DNA of 64,000 bases from Virgibacillus siamensis (GTDB lineage: Bacteria; Bacillota; Bacilli; Bacillales; Amphibacillaceae). Under the pieces are notes generated by a model. It saw only the letters and a program-made list of their open reading frames with translations, was not told the DNA's origin and did no database searches. Positions within the stretch are counted from its first letter, which is position 1; the number at the start of each line of letters is the position of its first letter. This document shows positions 23,533 to 32,607 of the stretch, in pieces. Location of the stretch: contig NZ_FUIH01000006.1 in NCBI RefSeq assembly GCF_900162695.1, positions 62,001 through 126,000 of the forward strand. The letters are read 5' to 3'. The position numbers and the translations under genes are program-made.

Positions 23533-24546
23533 TCAGACAATGAAGTAAACAATTACGGATAGACACACGGACGTAATAGCCATTGCTATCAATGGTTTTA
23601 GTGCTTTGGTTCGCAAATCACGAAGACTAACATTCAGACCAAGTCCAACCATTGCGGCAGTTAGGAGCCAGTTGGTAATTGCGAAGACGATATTCATCAC
23701 ATCATCTGATACCGGAATGGAATGTCCAAACACATAACTTCCCAGAATACTAAGGATGATAAAGCCAACCAGGAACCATGGAAACTCCACTTTCGTGTCC
23801 GGTTGTTCCGATGATTTGTTTTTCCTTTTCATAAAGTAAATTAAGATAAAACATAGTGGAACCAGTAAAAATACCCGGCCCAATTTTGCCAGAAGTGCAA
23901 TTGCCAATGCATTTTCCCCGCCTGGTGCAGCAGCTAGTGCAACATGGGCCACTTCATGCAGGCTGGATCCAGACCATGTACCGTATTCAACTGGAGTCAT
24001 TGGCAGGATTGGACGTATAATCGTATAGCCAATCGCAAAAATGGTCCCCATCATGGCGATTATCCCAACGCCGATAGCAGTATCTTCATCTTTTGCTTTT
24101 ATAATCGGTGCAACAGCAGCAATCGCGGCTGCCCCACAGACACCTGTACCAACTCCGAGTAACAGGGAGATGGTGTGGTTTGCCTTAAAAACCTTTGCAA
24201 GCCAAACGGTCAGCAGGATTGCAAACAGGATAACACCGGCATCACGGGCGAGCAGTCCCAATCCGTCATTTAACACAACATCGATATTTAGTTTAAGTCC
24301 GTATAAAATAATGGCAGCCCGCAACAATCTTTTCGATGAAAAACCGATTCCCGAGCGAATGATTTCCGGGTAACCGAAAAACTGTCTGTAAATAATTGCA
24401 ATGATAATAGCGCAGGCCAGCTGCCCGACACGGTCAAATCCCGGCACCATCGCCAGTAGGTATCCCAATAGTGCTATGAAAAATGTGAACGCCACCCCGC
24501 CAATCCACTTGCCGGCGGATGATTGAACACCTGCATTGTTTGCCAT
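23533..24546 (-). CDS. yeiH: YeiH family putative sulfate exporter (UPF0324)
   Basis: 337 residues with about ten membrane segments. The pattern LGVGTGVCGAAAIAAVAPIIKAKDEDTAIGVG and EYGTWSGSSLHEVAHVALAA is diagnostic for the YeiH/UPF0324 family, for which sulfate or similar anion export has been proposed. It is divergent from a LysR gene with 113 bp between the start codons, an arrangement also seen for yeiH and yeiE in E. coli, so LysR control is probable. Confidence 0.88.
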   Translation of the reverse strand: MANNAGVQSSAGKWIGGVAFTFFIALLGYLLAMVPGFDRVGQLACAIIIAIIYRQFFGYPEIIRSGIGFSSKRLLRAAIILYGLKLNIDVVLNDGLGLLARDAGVILFAILLTVWLAKVFKANHTISLLLGVGTGVCGAAAIAAVAPIIKAKDEDTAIGVGIIAMMGTIFAIGYTIIRPILPMTPVEYGTWSGSSLHEVAHVALAAAPGGENALAIALLAKLGRVFLLVPLCFILIYFMKRKNKSSEQPDTKVEFPWFLVGFIILSILGSYVFGHSIPVSDDVMNIVFAITNWLLTAAMVGLGLNVSLRDLRTKALKPLIAMAITSVCLSVIVYFIV

Positions 24547-24659
24547 ATAAAAACCTCCCTGTAATCAGATTAAGGGGTTTTTCTGTATAAGGGAAATAAA
24601 TCATTATAATAGCTATAATAAGTAATATGTTATAGTGTAAGGGAAAGGTGGGTGAAAAC

Positions 24660-25559
24660 GTGGATCAGCATTTAAGTGTGTTTGTAACAGTTGCGGAAAA
24701 GAAGAATTTTTCCAGGGCGGCTGAGGAACTGCATATGACGCAGCCCGCGGTAAGCCAGTATATCCGGATGTTTGAAGAGAGTGTTGGAACACGGCTTCTG
24801 GAACGAACGAATAAATATGTACGTTTAAACAAAGCAGGCGAAGTTGTCTATCATCATGCAAAAGAGATATTAGGGCTTTATACGAACATGCAAACGCTTG
24901 TCGATGATCTTATGAATAAGGCGAATGGACCGCTGTCGATTGGAGCAAGTTATACTTTTGGAGAGTATGTATTGCCTCAAATCATTGCCAAATTGCGTAA
25001 ATTTTACCCAAACATTGAACCGGAAGTTACCATAGCGAATACGTCAGTAATTGCCGAACAGGTGTCGGCACATCAATTGGATATCGGCATCGTCGAGGGG
25101 CATTTTAAGGATCAGCAGCTAAGGAAAGAAGTGTTTGCAGCGGATCATATGTATGTGGTCACATCACCGGAACATACCCTTGCCAGGAAAAAAATACCTG
25201 TGAATATAGCGGAATTGGAACAGGAAACATGGATTGTTCGGGAAAGTGGATCTGGAACAAGGGAAGCAACGGAAAATATGTTTCGGAGTATCGGTATTTC
25301 CCCGGCAATGCGCATGACATTCAGCAGTACACAACCAATTAAAGGAACGGTAGAAGCGGGGCTTGGTGTTTCCCTGTTGTCCCAATGGGCTATCCAAAAA
25401 GATGTAAGAAATGGCAGCCTGGTAATCTTGAATGTTGAGGGGCTTCCTTTCAAACGGGAATTTTCATTCATTACGAAATCACCGTTTCAAACAAAGGCAT
25501 TGGAAGTTTTTATTGATCTGCTATGGAATGATAAAATGGAAGCAACGATGAAGGAGTGA
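24660..25559 (+). CDS. LysR-family regulator (CysL/YeiE-like) divergent from yeiH
   Basis: 299 residues from GTG 24660, 7 nt after AAGGTGGG; a GTG at 24648 would add four residues but overlaps the ribosome site. N-terminal winged HTH: HLSVFVTVAEKKNFSRAAEELHMTQPAVSQYIRMFEE. The effector domain from about residue 90 starts LSIGASYTFGEYVLP. Size and sequence style resemble B. subtilis CysL (YwfK) and the YeiE group linked to sulfur metabolism. It probably controls yeiH. The following VOC gene starts 6 bp after its stop and may be cotranscribed. Confidence 0.87.
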   Translation: MDQHLSVFVTVAEKKNFSRAAEELHMTQPAVSQYIRMFEESVGTRLLERTNKYVRLNKAGEVVYHHAKEILGLYTNMQTLVDDLMNKANGPLSIGASYTFGEYVLPQIIAKLRKFYPNIEPEVTIANTSVIAEQVSAHQLDIGIVEGHFKDQQLRKEVFAADHMYVVTSPEHTLARKKIPVNIAELEQETWIVRESGSGTREATENMFRSIGISPAMRMTFSSTQPIKGTVEAGLGVSLLSQWAIQKDVRNGSLVILNVEGLPFKREFSFITKSPFQTKALEVFIDLLWNDKMEATMKE

Positions 25560-25565
25560 CTTTTA

Positions 25566-25967
25566 ATGAAAAAACTTGTTCCACATTTGCGAATTGAAAA
25601 TTGCAAGGAAGAAATTGAATATTATCAGCGGGTATTCGGTGGTGAAATAAAAAACACACAGTTAGCTGATGGCATAGAAATGTTTAAAGGTCATGAAGGT
25701 AAATACATCCATGCCGAACTGCATATTAATGAAAACTGTATCCTATATATGGCAGATGTATTTGGGGATCAAACCATTCAGGGAACAGACATTTTGCTTG
25801 GACCGGATCTTGATGCAGAAGAGGAGATTGAAAAAGTTTACAATGAACTTGCTAAAGACGGTGAGGTTAAAATGGAACTGCAGGATACCTTCTGGGGTGC
25901 CAAGCATGCAATTGTCAAAGATAGGAACGGAATCAGCTGGGAATTGAATTATACAAAACCGTCCTGA
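25566..25967 (+). CDS. PhnB-like VOC family protein
   Basis: 133 residues. The start ATG 25566 uses the GGAG that overlaps the end of the LysR gene, so the two are coupled. LVPHLRIENCKEEIEYYQRVFGGEI is the PhnB/glyoxalase-like opening, and the C-terminal TFWGAKHAIVKDRNGISWELNY is typical. Family members have varied or no catalytic roles; the substrate is unknown. Confidence 0.82.
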   Translation: MKKLVPHLRIENCKEEIEYYQRVFGGEIKNTQLADGIEMFKGHEGKYIHAELHINENCILYMADVFGDQTIQGTDILLGPDLDAEEEIEKVYNELAKDGEVKMELQDTFWGAKHAIVKDRNGISWELNYTKPS

Positions 25968-26017
25968 TGCCGGGCATCAGGGTGGAACTTTTGGAAAGTT
26001 GGTTTGAAAATGGCGAT

Positions 26018-26112
26018 TGTGAACTTTATCATTCCAATTGTGAACTTTAGCACTTTACTTTTGAAGTTTAGCGTTTAATGTGTAAACTTTAGCGAAATCA
26101 TTGTGAACTTTA
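26018..26112. repeat. Short-core array C: GAACTTTA at exact 21-bp spacing
   Basis: GAACTTTA at 26021, 26042 and 26105, GAAGTTTA at 26063 and AAACTTTA at 26084 are each 21 bp apart, and four of the five are preceded by TGT or TTT. The surrounding words TTGTGAACTTTATCA (26018, 26102) are the best conserved. Spacers are unrelated. It fills the gene-free stretch between the PhnB-like gene and the phosphatase gene. Confidence 0.78.
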
Positions 26113-26287
26113 TCACTTCAGCAAAATTTAACACCCATTCGCTGCATCCAATTTAATTATGTTTTATAGAAAAAATGGACCATTCGCCTTTGCCAATGGT
26201 CCAATATTGTTCTTGAATTTTTTAGCATCACCATGTCTGAAAATTATGTTATTATGAAACTACCGGTTGATAGAGGAGAGATGTTTT

Positions 26288-26881
26288 ATGATTAAACTCG
26301 GTTTTGTACGCCATGGAATTACACCGTGGAATATCGAAGGCAGAGCGCAAGGAAGTTCGGATATTCCACTGGCTGAACAGGGATTGCAGGAGGCACGGTT
26401 ACTTGCGGTGCGGCCAGAGATTCGTAATTGGGATATCGTTTATTCCAGTGATCTGTTGCGGGCAAAGCAAACGGCGGAAATTATCGTGGATAAAATCGAA
26501 GTACCACTGCATTTGGATCCAAGACTTCGTGAAAGAGGCGGCGGCCTTATTGAAGGAACCACAGAGGAAGAACGGGTGAAAAAATGGGGTCCGAACTGGC
26601 GTGAGCTGGATATGGGATTTGAAACGAATGAAAATATTATTTCCAGGGGGATGTCTTTCATAGAAGAAATTAGTGATAAACATGTGGATAAAAGGGTGTT
26701 GGTTGTCAGCCATGGCGCCTTCATAAAACGTCTGTTAAACGCTCTCATGCCGGATTCAGACATGGATGAATCCTTAAAGAATACTTCACTTACTTCGCTG
26801 ACAAGAAGTATGAACGTCTGGAATTGCAGTTTGTATAATTGTACTGCACATTTGGCAAAGCATGATTCACTTAAGCTTTAA
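26288..26881 (+). CDS. Histidine phosphatase family protein (PhoE/YhfR-like)
   Basis: 197 residues from ATG 26288, preceded by GAGGAGAG. Phosphoglycerate-mutase-like fold: LGFVRHGITPWNIEGRAQG carries the phospho-acceptor His in RHG, YSSDLLRAKQTAEII follows, and VLVVSHGAFIKRLL carries the second catalytic His. Small bacillary members are broad phosphatases. The substrate is unknown. It stands alone. Confidence 0.88.
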   Translation: MIKLGFVRHGITPWNIEGRAQGSSDIPLAEQGLQEARLLAVRPEIRNWDIVYSSDLLRAKQTAEIIVDKIEVPLHLDPRLRERGGGLIEGTTEEERVKKWGPNWRELDMGFETNENIISRGMSFIEEISDKHVDKRVLVVSHGAFIKRLLNALMPDSDMDESLKNTSLTSLTRSMNVWNCSLYNCTAHLAKHDSLKL

Positions 26882-26961
26882 CACATGAAGACATCATATA
26901 ACTTGCAATTAAAAAGTGTTCCATGAGGATTAAGTTAATATAGAAAAAAGGAGACTTTGAT

Positions 26962-27324
26962 ATGATTCTTGGTCTGCATCACGCTCAAATTACTATTCCG
27001 AAAGGTTCTGAAAAAGAAGGAAGAAACTTTTATTGTGGGGTGCTGGAATTGCCTGAAATAGAAAAGCCTGAATCACTGCAAGGACGCGGCGGGTTTTGGC
27101 TGCAGGTTGGAGACAAGCAGCTGCACGTTGGGACTGAAGATGATGTTGATCGGTCTAAAACAAAAGCACACATCGCCTACCAGGTGGAGGATTTATCTTA
27201 CTGGCAGGATCAGTTAAAGCAAAATGGAATTACGATATATGATTCCGTTCCGATTCCCGGATTTGAACGTTTTGAATTTCGGGATCCATTTGGCAACAGG
27301 GTGGAAATGATACAGGAAATGTAG
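26962..27324 (+). CDS. VOC family (glyoxalase-like) protein
   Basis: 120 residues; AAGGAG precedes ATG 26962. LGLHHAQITIPKGSEKEGRNFYCGVLELPEI is a common Bacillus VOC opening with the first metal-site His, and FEFRDPFGNRVEMIQ supplies the last Glu. It is likely a thiol-transferase or lyase-fold enzyme of unknown substrate. Confidence 0.82.
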   Translation: MILGLHHAQITIPKGSEKEGRNFYCGVLELPEIEKPESLQGRGGFWLQVGDKQLHVGTEDDVDRSKTKAHIAYQVEDLSYWQDQLKQNGITIYDSVPIPGFERFEFRDPFGNRVEMIQEM

Positions 27325-27388
27325 ATATTCCATTTTTATTTGTCCAAATTTCGTATGGGAAATTATTATTCAGGTTAGGGGTTGCGTG

Positions 27389-28681
27389 ATGTACACGAAG
27401 ATATTCGATGAAGTTGTCAGCATCCTGCATGAAGATTATGCCGGCTGCATTGATAAAAAGGGTTGGGATGATCCGGATTTTTTTCGTAATAAAATAAACC
27501 AGGTTGCTGCACAGGACACTTTGAATGATGAAAAATTTGTGGAAATCGTCAGGGATTACCTGCTGGACTTTAAAGATTTACATATGAGCTTCAGGAATAG
27601 CATGAATTCCGAGACAACCAACGCAACGTATGCTGGATTTAAGGTAAGAAGGCATAGGGATTTACTTTACGTTGTTTCAAGTGAAAAGGAAAGCAGGGTA
27701 AAGCCTGGCTATGTGATTTCCGAACTGGATGGAAAGCGAGTTGCAGAGTTGGTCAATGTTCATAAAAGACAATTGATGGAGACAAAGGCAAAGAGAGAAA
27801 ATTGGGGAGCGGTTCTTTCCGAATACAAATATGCCAAGGTGAATGATAGGTCAGGGAATACTTTTACACTTGAATTAGCGGCATACGAAAAAGAGCCCTT
27901 CGTACCGGAATATTCGTTGCATGCGTTATCTGAAAGCACCTTGTTTATGAAATTGACGGACTTCACCAATCATAATGAAATTTCCAGGCTTATTCAGGAA
28001 AATACCGGCCTTTTATCAGATAGGAAAAACTTAATAATTGATGTTCGGGTAAATAAAGGCGGGGATGACCTTGCCTATTTTGACCTGCTGCCGTTTCTGT
28101 TTGATGGAGAAGTGATCGATTTGAAGCGTTTTGATGAAGGAAAAATGCTTACAAACTGTACTTACCGAAATGTTGAGTTAAGAAAAAGGATGTTTCATAA
28201 TCTAATAGCCTCAGTGGACGATAATGCAACCAAAAGCCAGGTCAATGCCTTTATGAAACAGTTGGACGAAAATAAAGGAAAAGGATTTGTTGAGCTGGGC
28301 TCCGCGGGAATGGATGAAAGTTTTCTATTAAAGACGCGCTCCGGTCCTGATCGGGTAATTATTCTGACAGATGTTTATTGTGGAAGTTCCGGCGACTCGT
28401 TTGTGGAGGTATGCAAAAACTCCGGAAAAGTTACGGTAATCGGCAGGCCGACGTTAGGTTTGAATGATTATGCCAACCTTGCTGTTATGGAATGGGAGAA
28501 CAAATTTGAACTATGGTACCCTACATCAAAATTATCGATTGTGGATGAAGGCAAAGGAATGAGTGGTGTTGGAATCCAGCCGGATATCTATATACCTTGG
28601 AATCCGGGACATATTGACAAGGATGCGGATTTGGAAAAAGCATTTGAATTAATAGATGACAAAATTGGAGGTAGAACATGA
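27389..28681 (+). CDS. S41 family peptidase-like protein with PDZ-like domain
   Basis: 430 residues from ATG 27389, 7 nt after AGGGG. No signal peptide, so cytoplasmic. An N-terminal helical part is followed by a PDZ-like segment (about 75-120, RVKPGYVISELDGKRVAELV) and an S41 (C-terminal processing/tricorn) protease core with NLIIDVRVNKGGDD and VIILTDVYCGSSGDSFVEVCK, whose GSSGDS holds the likely nucleophile. GKGMSGVGIQPDIYIP closes the domain. Its last bases overlap the NUDIX start. The target is unknown. Confidence 0.82.
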   Translation: MYTKIFDEVVSILHEDYAGCIDKKGWDDPDFFRNKINQVAAQDTLNDEKFVEIVRDYLLDFKDLHMSFRNSMNSETTNATYAGFKVRRHRDLLYVVSSEKESRVKPGYVISELDGKRVAELVNVHKRQLMETKAKRENWGAVLSEYKYAKVNDRSGNTFTLELAAYEKEPFVPEYSLHALSESTLFMKLTDFTNHNEISRLIQENTGLLSDRKNLIIDVRVNKGGDDLAYFDLLPFLFDGEVIDLKRFDEGKMLTNCTYRNVELRKRMFHNLIASVDDNATKSQVNAFMKQLDENKGKGFVELGSAGMDESFLLKTRSGPDRVIILTDVYCGSSGDSFVEVCKNSGKVTVIGRPTLGLNDYANLAVMEWENKFELWYPTSKLSIVDEGKGMSGVGIQPDIYIPWNPGHIDKDADLEKAFELIDDKIGGRT

Positions 28682-29088
28682 TGACACCACCGAAGCATAT
28701 TGTTTCAGCAGCAACGATTATTTTAAATGATCAAAATGAATTGTTACTGATAAAAGGACCTCGCCGGGGATGGGAAATGCCTGGGGGACAGGTGGAAGAA
28801 GGTGAATCTCTGAAAGATGCGGCAATCCGCGAGACAAAAGAGGAGTGCGGTGTGGATGTGGAGATTACCAAGTTCTGCGGTGTCTATCAAAATGTCACAA
28901 AGTCTATTTGTAATACTTTATTCTTAGGAAAGCCGGTGGGCGGAGAACCAGTTTCGACTGGGGAGGCATTGGAGGCAGGCTATTTCCCGCTCGAAAAAGC
29001 ACTTGACATGGTTACCTGGAAAACCTTCAGGCAGCGGATTGAACATTGTTTAGATGAAGATGTACAGCCGTTTTATGTGGAATTTTAA
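28678..29088 (+). CDS. NUDIX hydrolase
   Basis: 136 residues. The full Nudix box is present, from GGQVEEGESLKDAAI to RETKEECGVDV (about residues 38-63), with the metal-binding REXXEE. Such enzymes cleave nucleoside diphosphate derivatives. The start ATG 28678 overlaps the S41 stop (ATGA) and uses GGAGG inside that gene, so the two are coupled. The substrate cannot be predicted. Confidence 0.9.
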   Translation: MMTPPKHIVSAATIILNDQNELLLIKGPRRGWEMPGGQVEEGESLKDAAIRETKEECGVDVEITKFCGVYQNVTKSICNTLFLGKPVGGEPVSTGEALEAGYFPLEKALDMVTWKTFRQRIEHCLDEDVQPFYVEF

Positions 29089-29106
29089 CGATTGGGGGAA
29101 AGTTAG

Positions 29107-29643
29107 ATGAAATTATTAGAAGGAAATAAAATTAAACTTGCAAGATTCAAAGAAGAGGATCTGAATGTTATGGAACAGTGGTATCAGGACGAGGAGTTTA
29201 TGCATTTAATGGATGCTTCTCCCGCATTCCCAAAAACAGAAGAAGAGCTGAAGGAATGGTATGTTAAAAAGCATAAAGAATATGGCGACTATTTGTTTTC
29301 TGTAAGGGTGCTGGAATCAGGTGATTTGATAGGATTTGTTGCTTTGGACTCCATTGATTGGGCAAACCGTAATGCATGGCTGGCACTTGGGATAGGTGAT
29401 AAAGCAAATTGGAACAAAGGATATGGTCAAGAAATTCTCAGACTTGCACTTGCATTTGCATTCAGCGAACTTAATCTGAACCGGATTCAGCTGACAGTAT
29501 TTGAAAATAATAAGCGTGCCATCGCAGCTTATGAAAAATGCGGATTCAGACATGAAGGCGGACATAGAGAATATCTGCTAAGGAATGGCAAGCCGGAAGA
29601 CATGCTCCTATTTGGTATTTTGCGGAGAGAGTGGGAAATATAA
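29107..29643 (+). CDS. GNAT family N-acetyltransferase (RimJ/RimL type)
   Basis: 178 residues, GGGGGAA before ATG 29107. The RimJ/L-type GNAT fold is shown by IKLARFKEEDLNVMEQWYQDEEF, acetyl-CoA loop LGIGDKANWNKGYGQEILRLAL, and LNRIQLTVFENNKRAIAAYEKCGF near the C-terminus. It would transfer acetyl to a protein N-terminus or small amine. It lies 18 bp after the NUDIX gene, probably in one operon with it. Confidence 0.88.
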   Translation: MKLLEGNKIKLARFKEEDLNVMEQWYQDEEFMHLMDASPAFPKTEEELKEWYVKKHKEYGDYLFSVRVLESGDLIGFVALDSIDWANRNAWLALGIGDKANWNKGYGQEILRLALAFAFSELNLNRIQLTVFENNKRAIAAYEKCGFRHEGGHREYLLRNGKPEDMLLFGILRREWEI

Positions 29644-29668
29644 ATCATTTTTGAAAAGAGGTTGTTAA

Positions 29669-30013
29669 ATGGGTAAAGTGGTTGGTTTCGAAATCAACAG
29701 TCAGGATCCGAAAAAGGCAGCAAAATTCTATGCCGATGTATTTGGATGGAAGGTTTCCGAGCCAAAGTGGGAATTCTGGCCGGTATCGATGGAAGAAGGC
29801 AGGGGCATCAGTGGCGGAATAAGCAAAGGCCCCAGTGACTATCCACACGGAACACGTATCCAAATAGAGGTTGATTCCATTGATGGTACAATCTCCAACG
29901 CAAAAGCACATGGAGCCTTAGTCGTCCGTGAAAAAATGGAATTTGACACATTTTTCCTTGCATATTTGGTTGATCCGACCGGGGTTGGTTTCGGGCTTAT
30001 TGAAAACAAGTAA
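29669..30013 (+). CDS. VOC family protein (two-domain-type glyoxalase relative, single domain)
   Basis: 114 residues. GKVVGFEINSQDPKKAAKFYADVFGWKV opens a glyoxalase-fold domain, closed by YLVDPTGVGFGLIEN. This subgroup (CFP-30-like) is common in soil bacteria; ligand unknown. It follows the GNAT gene by 25 bp and may belong to the same transcript. Confidence 0.82.
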   Translation: MGKVVGFEINSQDPKKAAKFYADVFGWKVSEPKWEFWPVSMEEGRGISGGISKGPSDYPHGTRIQIEVDSIDGTISNAKAHGALVVREKMEFDTFFLAYLVDPTGVGFGLIENK

Positions 30014-30036
30014 ATTGTTAAAGGGGTTTGATTACC

Positions 30037-30517
30037 ATGACCAATCCAAAATTGCCATTGACACCTGATGAAAAGGCGGAGTTGAGAAAAGCAAAATTAA
30101 TTTAAGCGAGATACATAGTCAAAGCACCGGGCAATTGGCTGAAATATTGAGTGTCCCGTATGAAAGAGCAAAGGAACTAAAAGGACTGGCTGAATTTCAG
30201 CTGGTCCCTTCCATCGGTCATAAACTGGCTGAGAAACTAATTTATCAATTACAGATTTTCTCACTGGAAGAGGTGAAGGACAAGCAGGGAGCGGAATTGC
30301 TAAATGATTTGGAGCAACGCTTGGGCGTGTGGACTGATAGTTGTGTGGAAGATCAACTCCGCTGTGTTGTAGCTTTTGCGAATAATCCGGAATCGGATAG
30401 ACAGTGGTTTGACTTTACGGATGAAAGAAAGAGGTACCGGGAAAAGTGGGTTATCCGGATGACAGACCGAATAAGGCATGGTATGAAAGGAAGAGAATTC
30501 GAAATGAATTAATTTAA
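30037..30517 (+). pseudogene. Cdd1-family helix-hairpin-helix gene with two frameshifts
   Basis: Reading starts MTNPKLPLTPDEKAELRKAK at 30037, hits a stop in frame 1 near 30103, and continues one frame over as INLSEIHSQSTGQLAEILS from about 30096. The main part, to about 30450, contains FQLVPSIGHKLAEKLIYQL (helix-hairpin-helix) and RLGVWTDSCVEDQLRCVV. Near AAGTGGG (~30444-30450) a second shift is needed to reach GYPDDRPNKAWYERKR and the natural stop at 30515-30517. Both shifts sit at homopolymers (AAAA and GGG), so sequencing error is a serious alternative to true decay. Confidence 0.75.
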
Positions 30518-30590
30518 GAAAATTACTGTAGAAAACGGAATTCGTGTTGTTCTGCTATCGGCTAGATTGTAGAATAAGGGGAGATTTTTA

Positions 30591-30668
30591 ATGAAAGATG
30601 ATAAAGAGTATTTAGTTGTTAATGTTAGACCAGAAAATTATAAAGTACTTGATATCAGGTCTAAATAA
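30591..30668 (+). CDS. Possible 25-aa peptide
   Basis: An ATG at 30591 after GGGGAG gives MKDDKEYLVVNVRPENYKV and a few more residues to a stop at 30666. It may be a small protein, or the start of a gene cut off by rearrangement next to the Bce module. No family is recognised. Confidence 0.3.
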   Translation: MKDDKEYLVVNVRPENYKVLDIRSK

Positions 30669-30790
30669 CCATTGGCCTTTCAAGACAATAAGTATTCGGG
30701 TTCAATGATCCTTAATGAGGAATAATTCTTTGTTACCTCAAATTATTTTATTTACAACAGTCAAATTTGCGACACTAGGAGGCCGGATCG

Positions 30791-31474
30791 ATGAAGATAA
30801 ACATATTTGTTGTTGAAGATGATGATGCTTTGTTTGCTGCGTTGAAGAAAGGTCTAGAGGCTTGGTCGTTCCGAGTCACGAGACCAGATGATTTTGAAGG
30901 TGTGATGCATTCATTTCTTGAACAACAGCCTCAACTCGTCATCATGGATGTCATACTCCCGAAATTTGACGGTTTTCATTGGTCTCGTGAGATTCGCGCT
31001 GTATCCAAAGTACCCATTGTTTTCCTTTCCTCCCGCGATCACCCAATGGATATGGTCATGGCGCTGAACATGGGGGCGGATGACTTCATCCAGAAGCCGT
31101 TTCATACAGACGTGCTTTATGCCAAAATTCAAGCCATTATCCGGAGGACATATGCTTATGGCGAAGAGCAATCGAATATTCTTGAATGGAACGGCGCCTT
31201 AATTGATTTGAATCGAGGTGTAATTCGAAACGCTGGGCAAGAAGTCGATTTAACAAAAAACGAATTTTTTATACTGATCACGCTCGTGAGATCGAACAAT
31301 GTCATTATCTCTCGCCATGACTTGATGCGAAAGCTGTGGGAGGACGAGCAGTTCGTGAACGACAATACCCTCACGGCGAATATAACCCGTTTGCGGCAGA
31401 AGCTGGAGACGATCGATTTGGCAGACACTATTGTGACAAAAAAAGGGCTGGGCTATATGGCCATCACTTTATAG
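30791..31474 (+). CDS. BceR-type response regulator (OmpR family)
   Basis: 227 residues; GGAGG before ATG 30791. Receiver domain with acidic VVEDDDA, phosphorylation Asp in VIMDVILPKFDG (residue 53) and Lys in FIQKPFHTD. A winged-helix DNA-binding domain from about 130 ends TIVTKKGLGYMA. Sequence style and gene neighbours (kinase with short sensor, ABC pair) place it with BceR/YxdJ/PsdR. On a peptide-antibiotic signal from the transporter it would activate the bceAB-type genes downstream. Confidence 0.92.
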   Translation: MKINIFVVEDDDALFAALKKGLEAWSFRVTRPDDFEGVMHSFLEQQPQLVIMDVILPKFDGFHWSREIRAVSKVPIVFLSSRDHPMDMVMALNMGADDFIQKPFHTDVLYAKIQAIIRRTYAYGEEQSNILEWNGALIDLNRGVIRNAGQEVDLTKNEFFILITLVRSNNVIISRHDLMRKLWEDEQFVNDNTLTANITRLRQKLETIDLADTIVTKKGLGYMAITL

Positions 31475-31511
31475 AGATTATGAACATGTACTGATAGGGG
31501 GAAACCATGCC

Positions 31512-32546
31512 ATGTTTATCCGTTACGTTGTTGCAAGGAAAAGCTGGATTTTATTGTTTGCCGGCTTGCTCGGCTTAGCCAATGCTCTGATCCTGCTTGA
31601 TCAAGGCATCCAGGTCACATCTACTTCTCTCCTTTATTTTAATGCCTTATTTATTCTGTCCTTTCTCCTGTTTTTTATATGGCGTTTCAAAAGAGAGACA
31701 AAATATGCCGCCGCGTTGGCTGCTCTGCTGGAAGACATGGACTTAGACTGGATTGAGACACTTCCTGAGCCTGGGGACGGCCTAGATCAGATGACCAACG
31801 ACCTCTTACGGGAGGCCTCCCTTCAGTTCAAACGAAAGCTTTCTGACTATAAAGAAACTCAACTGATCGAGAATGAATTCACGGCCTCGTGGATCCATGA
31901 GGTGAAGACTCCTCTCACCGCCATGAAGCTAATCCTGGACGCCCGGCCAAGTGATCCGGAAATACGTAAAATTGAAGTGGAATGGTTGCGGGTGTATTTG
32001 TTGGTCGACCGTAAGCTGCATATGACACGTCTGACCGCGATCGAATCAGACTATGATCTTGAATTGACCTCCATACAGCGCCTTGCCGCGGAAGAAGTAC
32101 GGGAGCTGGCGCCATGGTGTATGGAAAAAAATCTGGCAGTCAGTATCGAAGGAACGGATGTAAAGACCATTACAGACCGAAAATGGTGCCGCTTCATCCT
32201 TCGGCAACTGTTGACGAATGCCGTGAAATATAATCCTGCGAATACGGCACTTATGATTGTGACGGATGTAACGGAGACAGGTCAAGTCTTTTTGGATGTC
32301 ATCGATGAAGGCCCGGGAATACAGCCGCACGAATTGCCGCGTATCTTTGACAAAGGCTTCACGGGCAAAAACGGCAGGATTCAAAACGCAGCGACCGGAC
32401 TTGGGCTCTATCTTGCAAAAACCGTTGCAGATAAATTAGGAATTACCCTCAAAGCGCAACCCGGTCAAACGAAAGGTACGGTGATGCGAATGATCTTTGT
32501 CGATCCCAACGCATTCGAAGCTGTCCGAAGAGGGGCGAGCGAGTAA
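31512..32546 (+). CDS. BceS-type intramembrane-sensing histidine kinase
   Basis: 344 residues. Two N-terminal membrane helices (about 13-30 and 38-58) are joined by a very short loop, so there is no sensory domain outside the cell, as in BceS. H-box FTASWIHEVKTPLTAMKL, N-box LLTNAVKYNP, G-boxes DEGPGIQ and TGLGLYLAKTV. BceS-like kinases sense through the flux of their partner transporter. It follows the regulator by 37 bp; a terminator lies after it, separating it from the transporter genes. Confidence 0.92.
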   Translation: MFIRYVVARKSWILLFAGLLGLANALILLDQGIQVTSTSLLYFNALFILSFLLFFIWRFKRETKYAAALAALLEDMDLDWIETLPEPGDGLDQMTNDLLREASLQFKRKLSDYKETQLIENEFTASWIHEVKTPLTAMKLILDARPSDPEIRKIEVEWLRVYLLVDRKLHMTRLTAIESDYDLELTSIQRLAAEEVRELAPWCMEKNLAVSIEGTDVKTITDRKWCRFILRQLLTNAVKYNPANTALMIVTDVTETGQVFLDVIDEGPGIQPHELPRIFDKGFTGKNGRIQNAATGLGLYLAKTVADKLGITLKAQPGQTKGTVMRMIFVDPNAFEAVRRGASE

Positions 32547-32561
32547 TATCCAGCTATGAAG

Positions 32562-32588
32562 CAGTCAGGATTGCTCCTGGCTGTTTTT
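32562..32588 (+). terminator. Terminator after the kinase gene
   Basis: CAGTCAGGA (32562-32570) pairs with TCCTGGCTG (32575-32583) with one G-U pair, then six T. Confidence 0.8.
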
Positions 32589-32607
32589 TGGTGTGGAATA
32601 GTAAACC

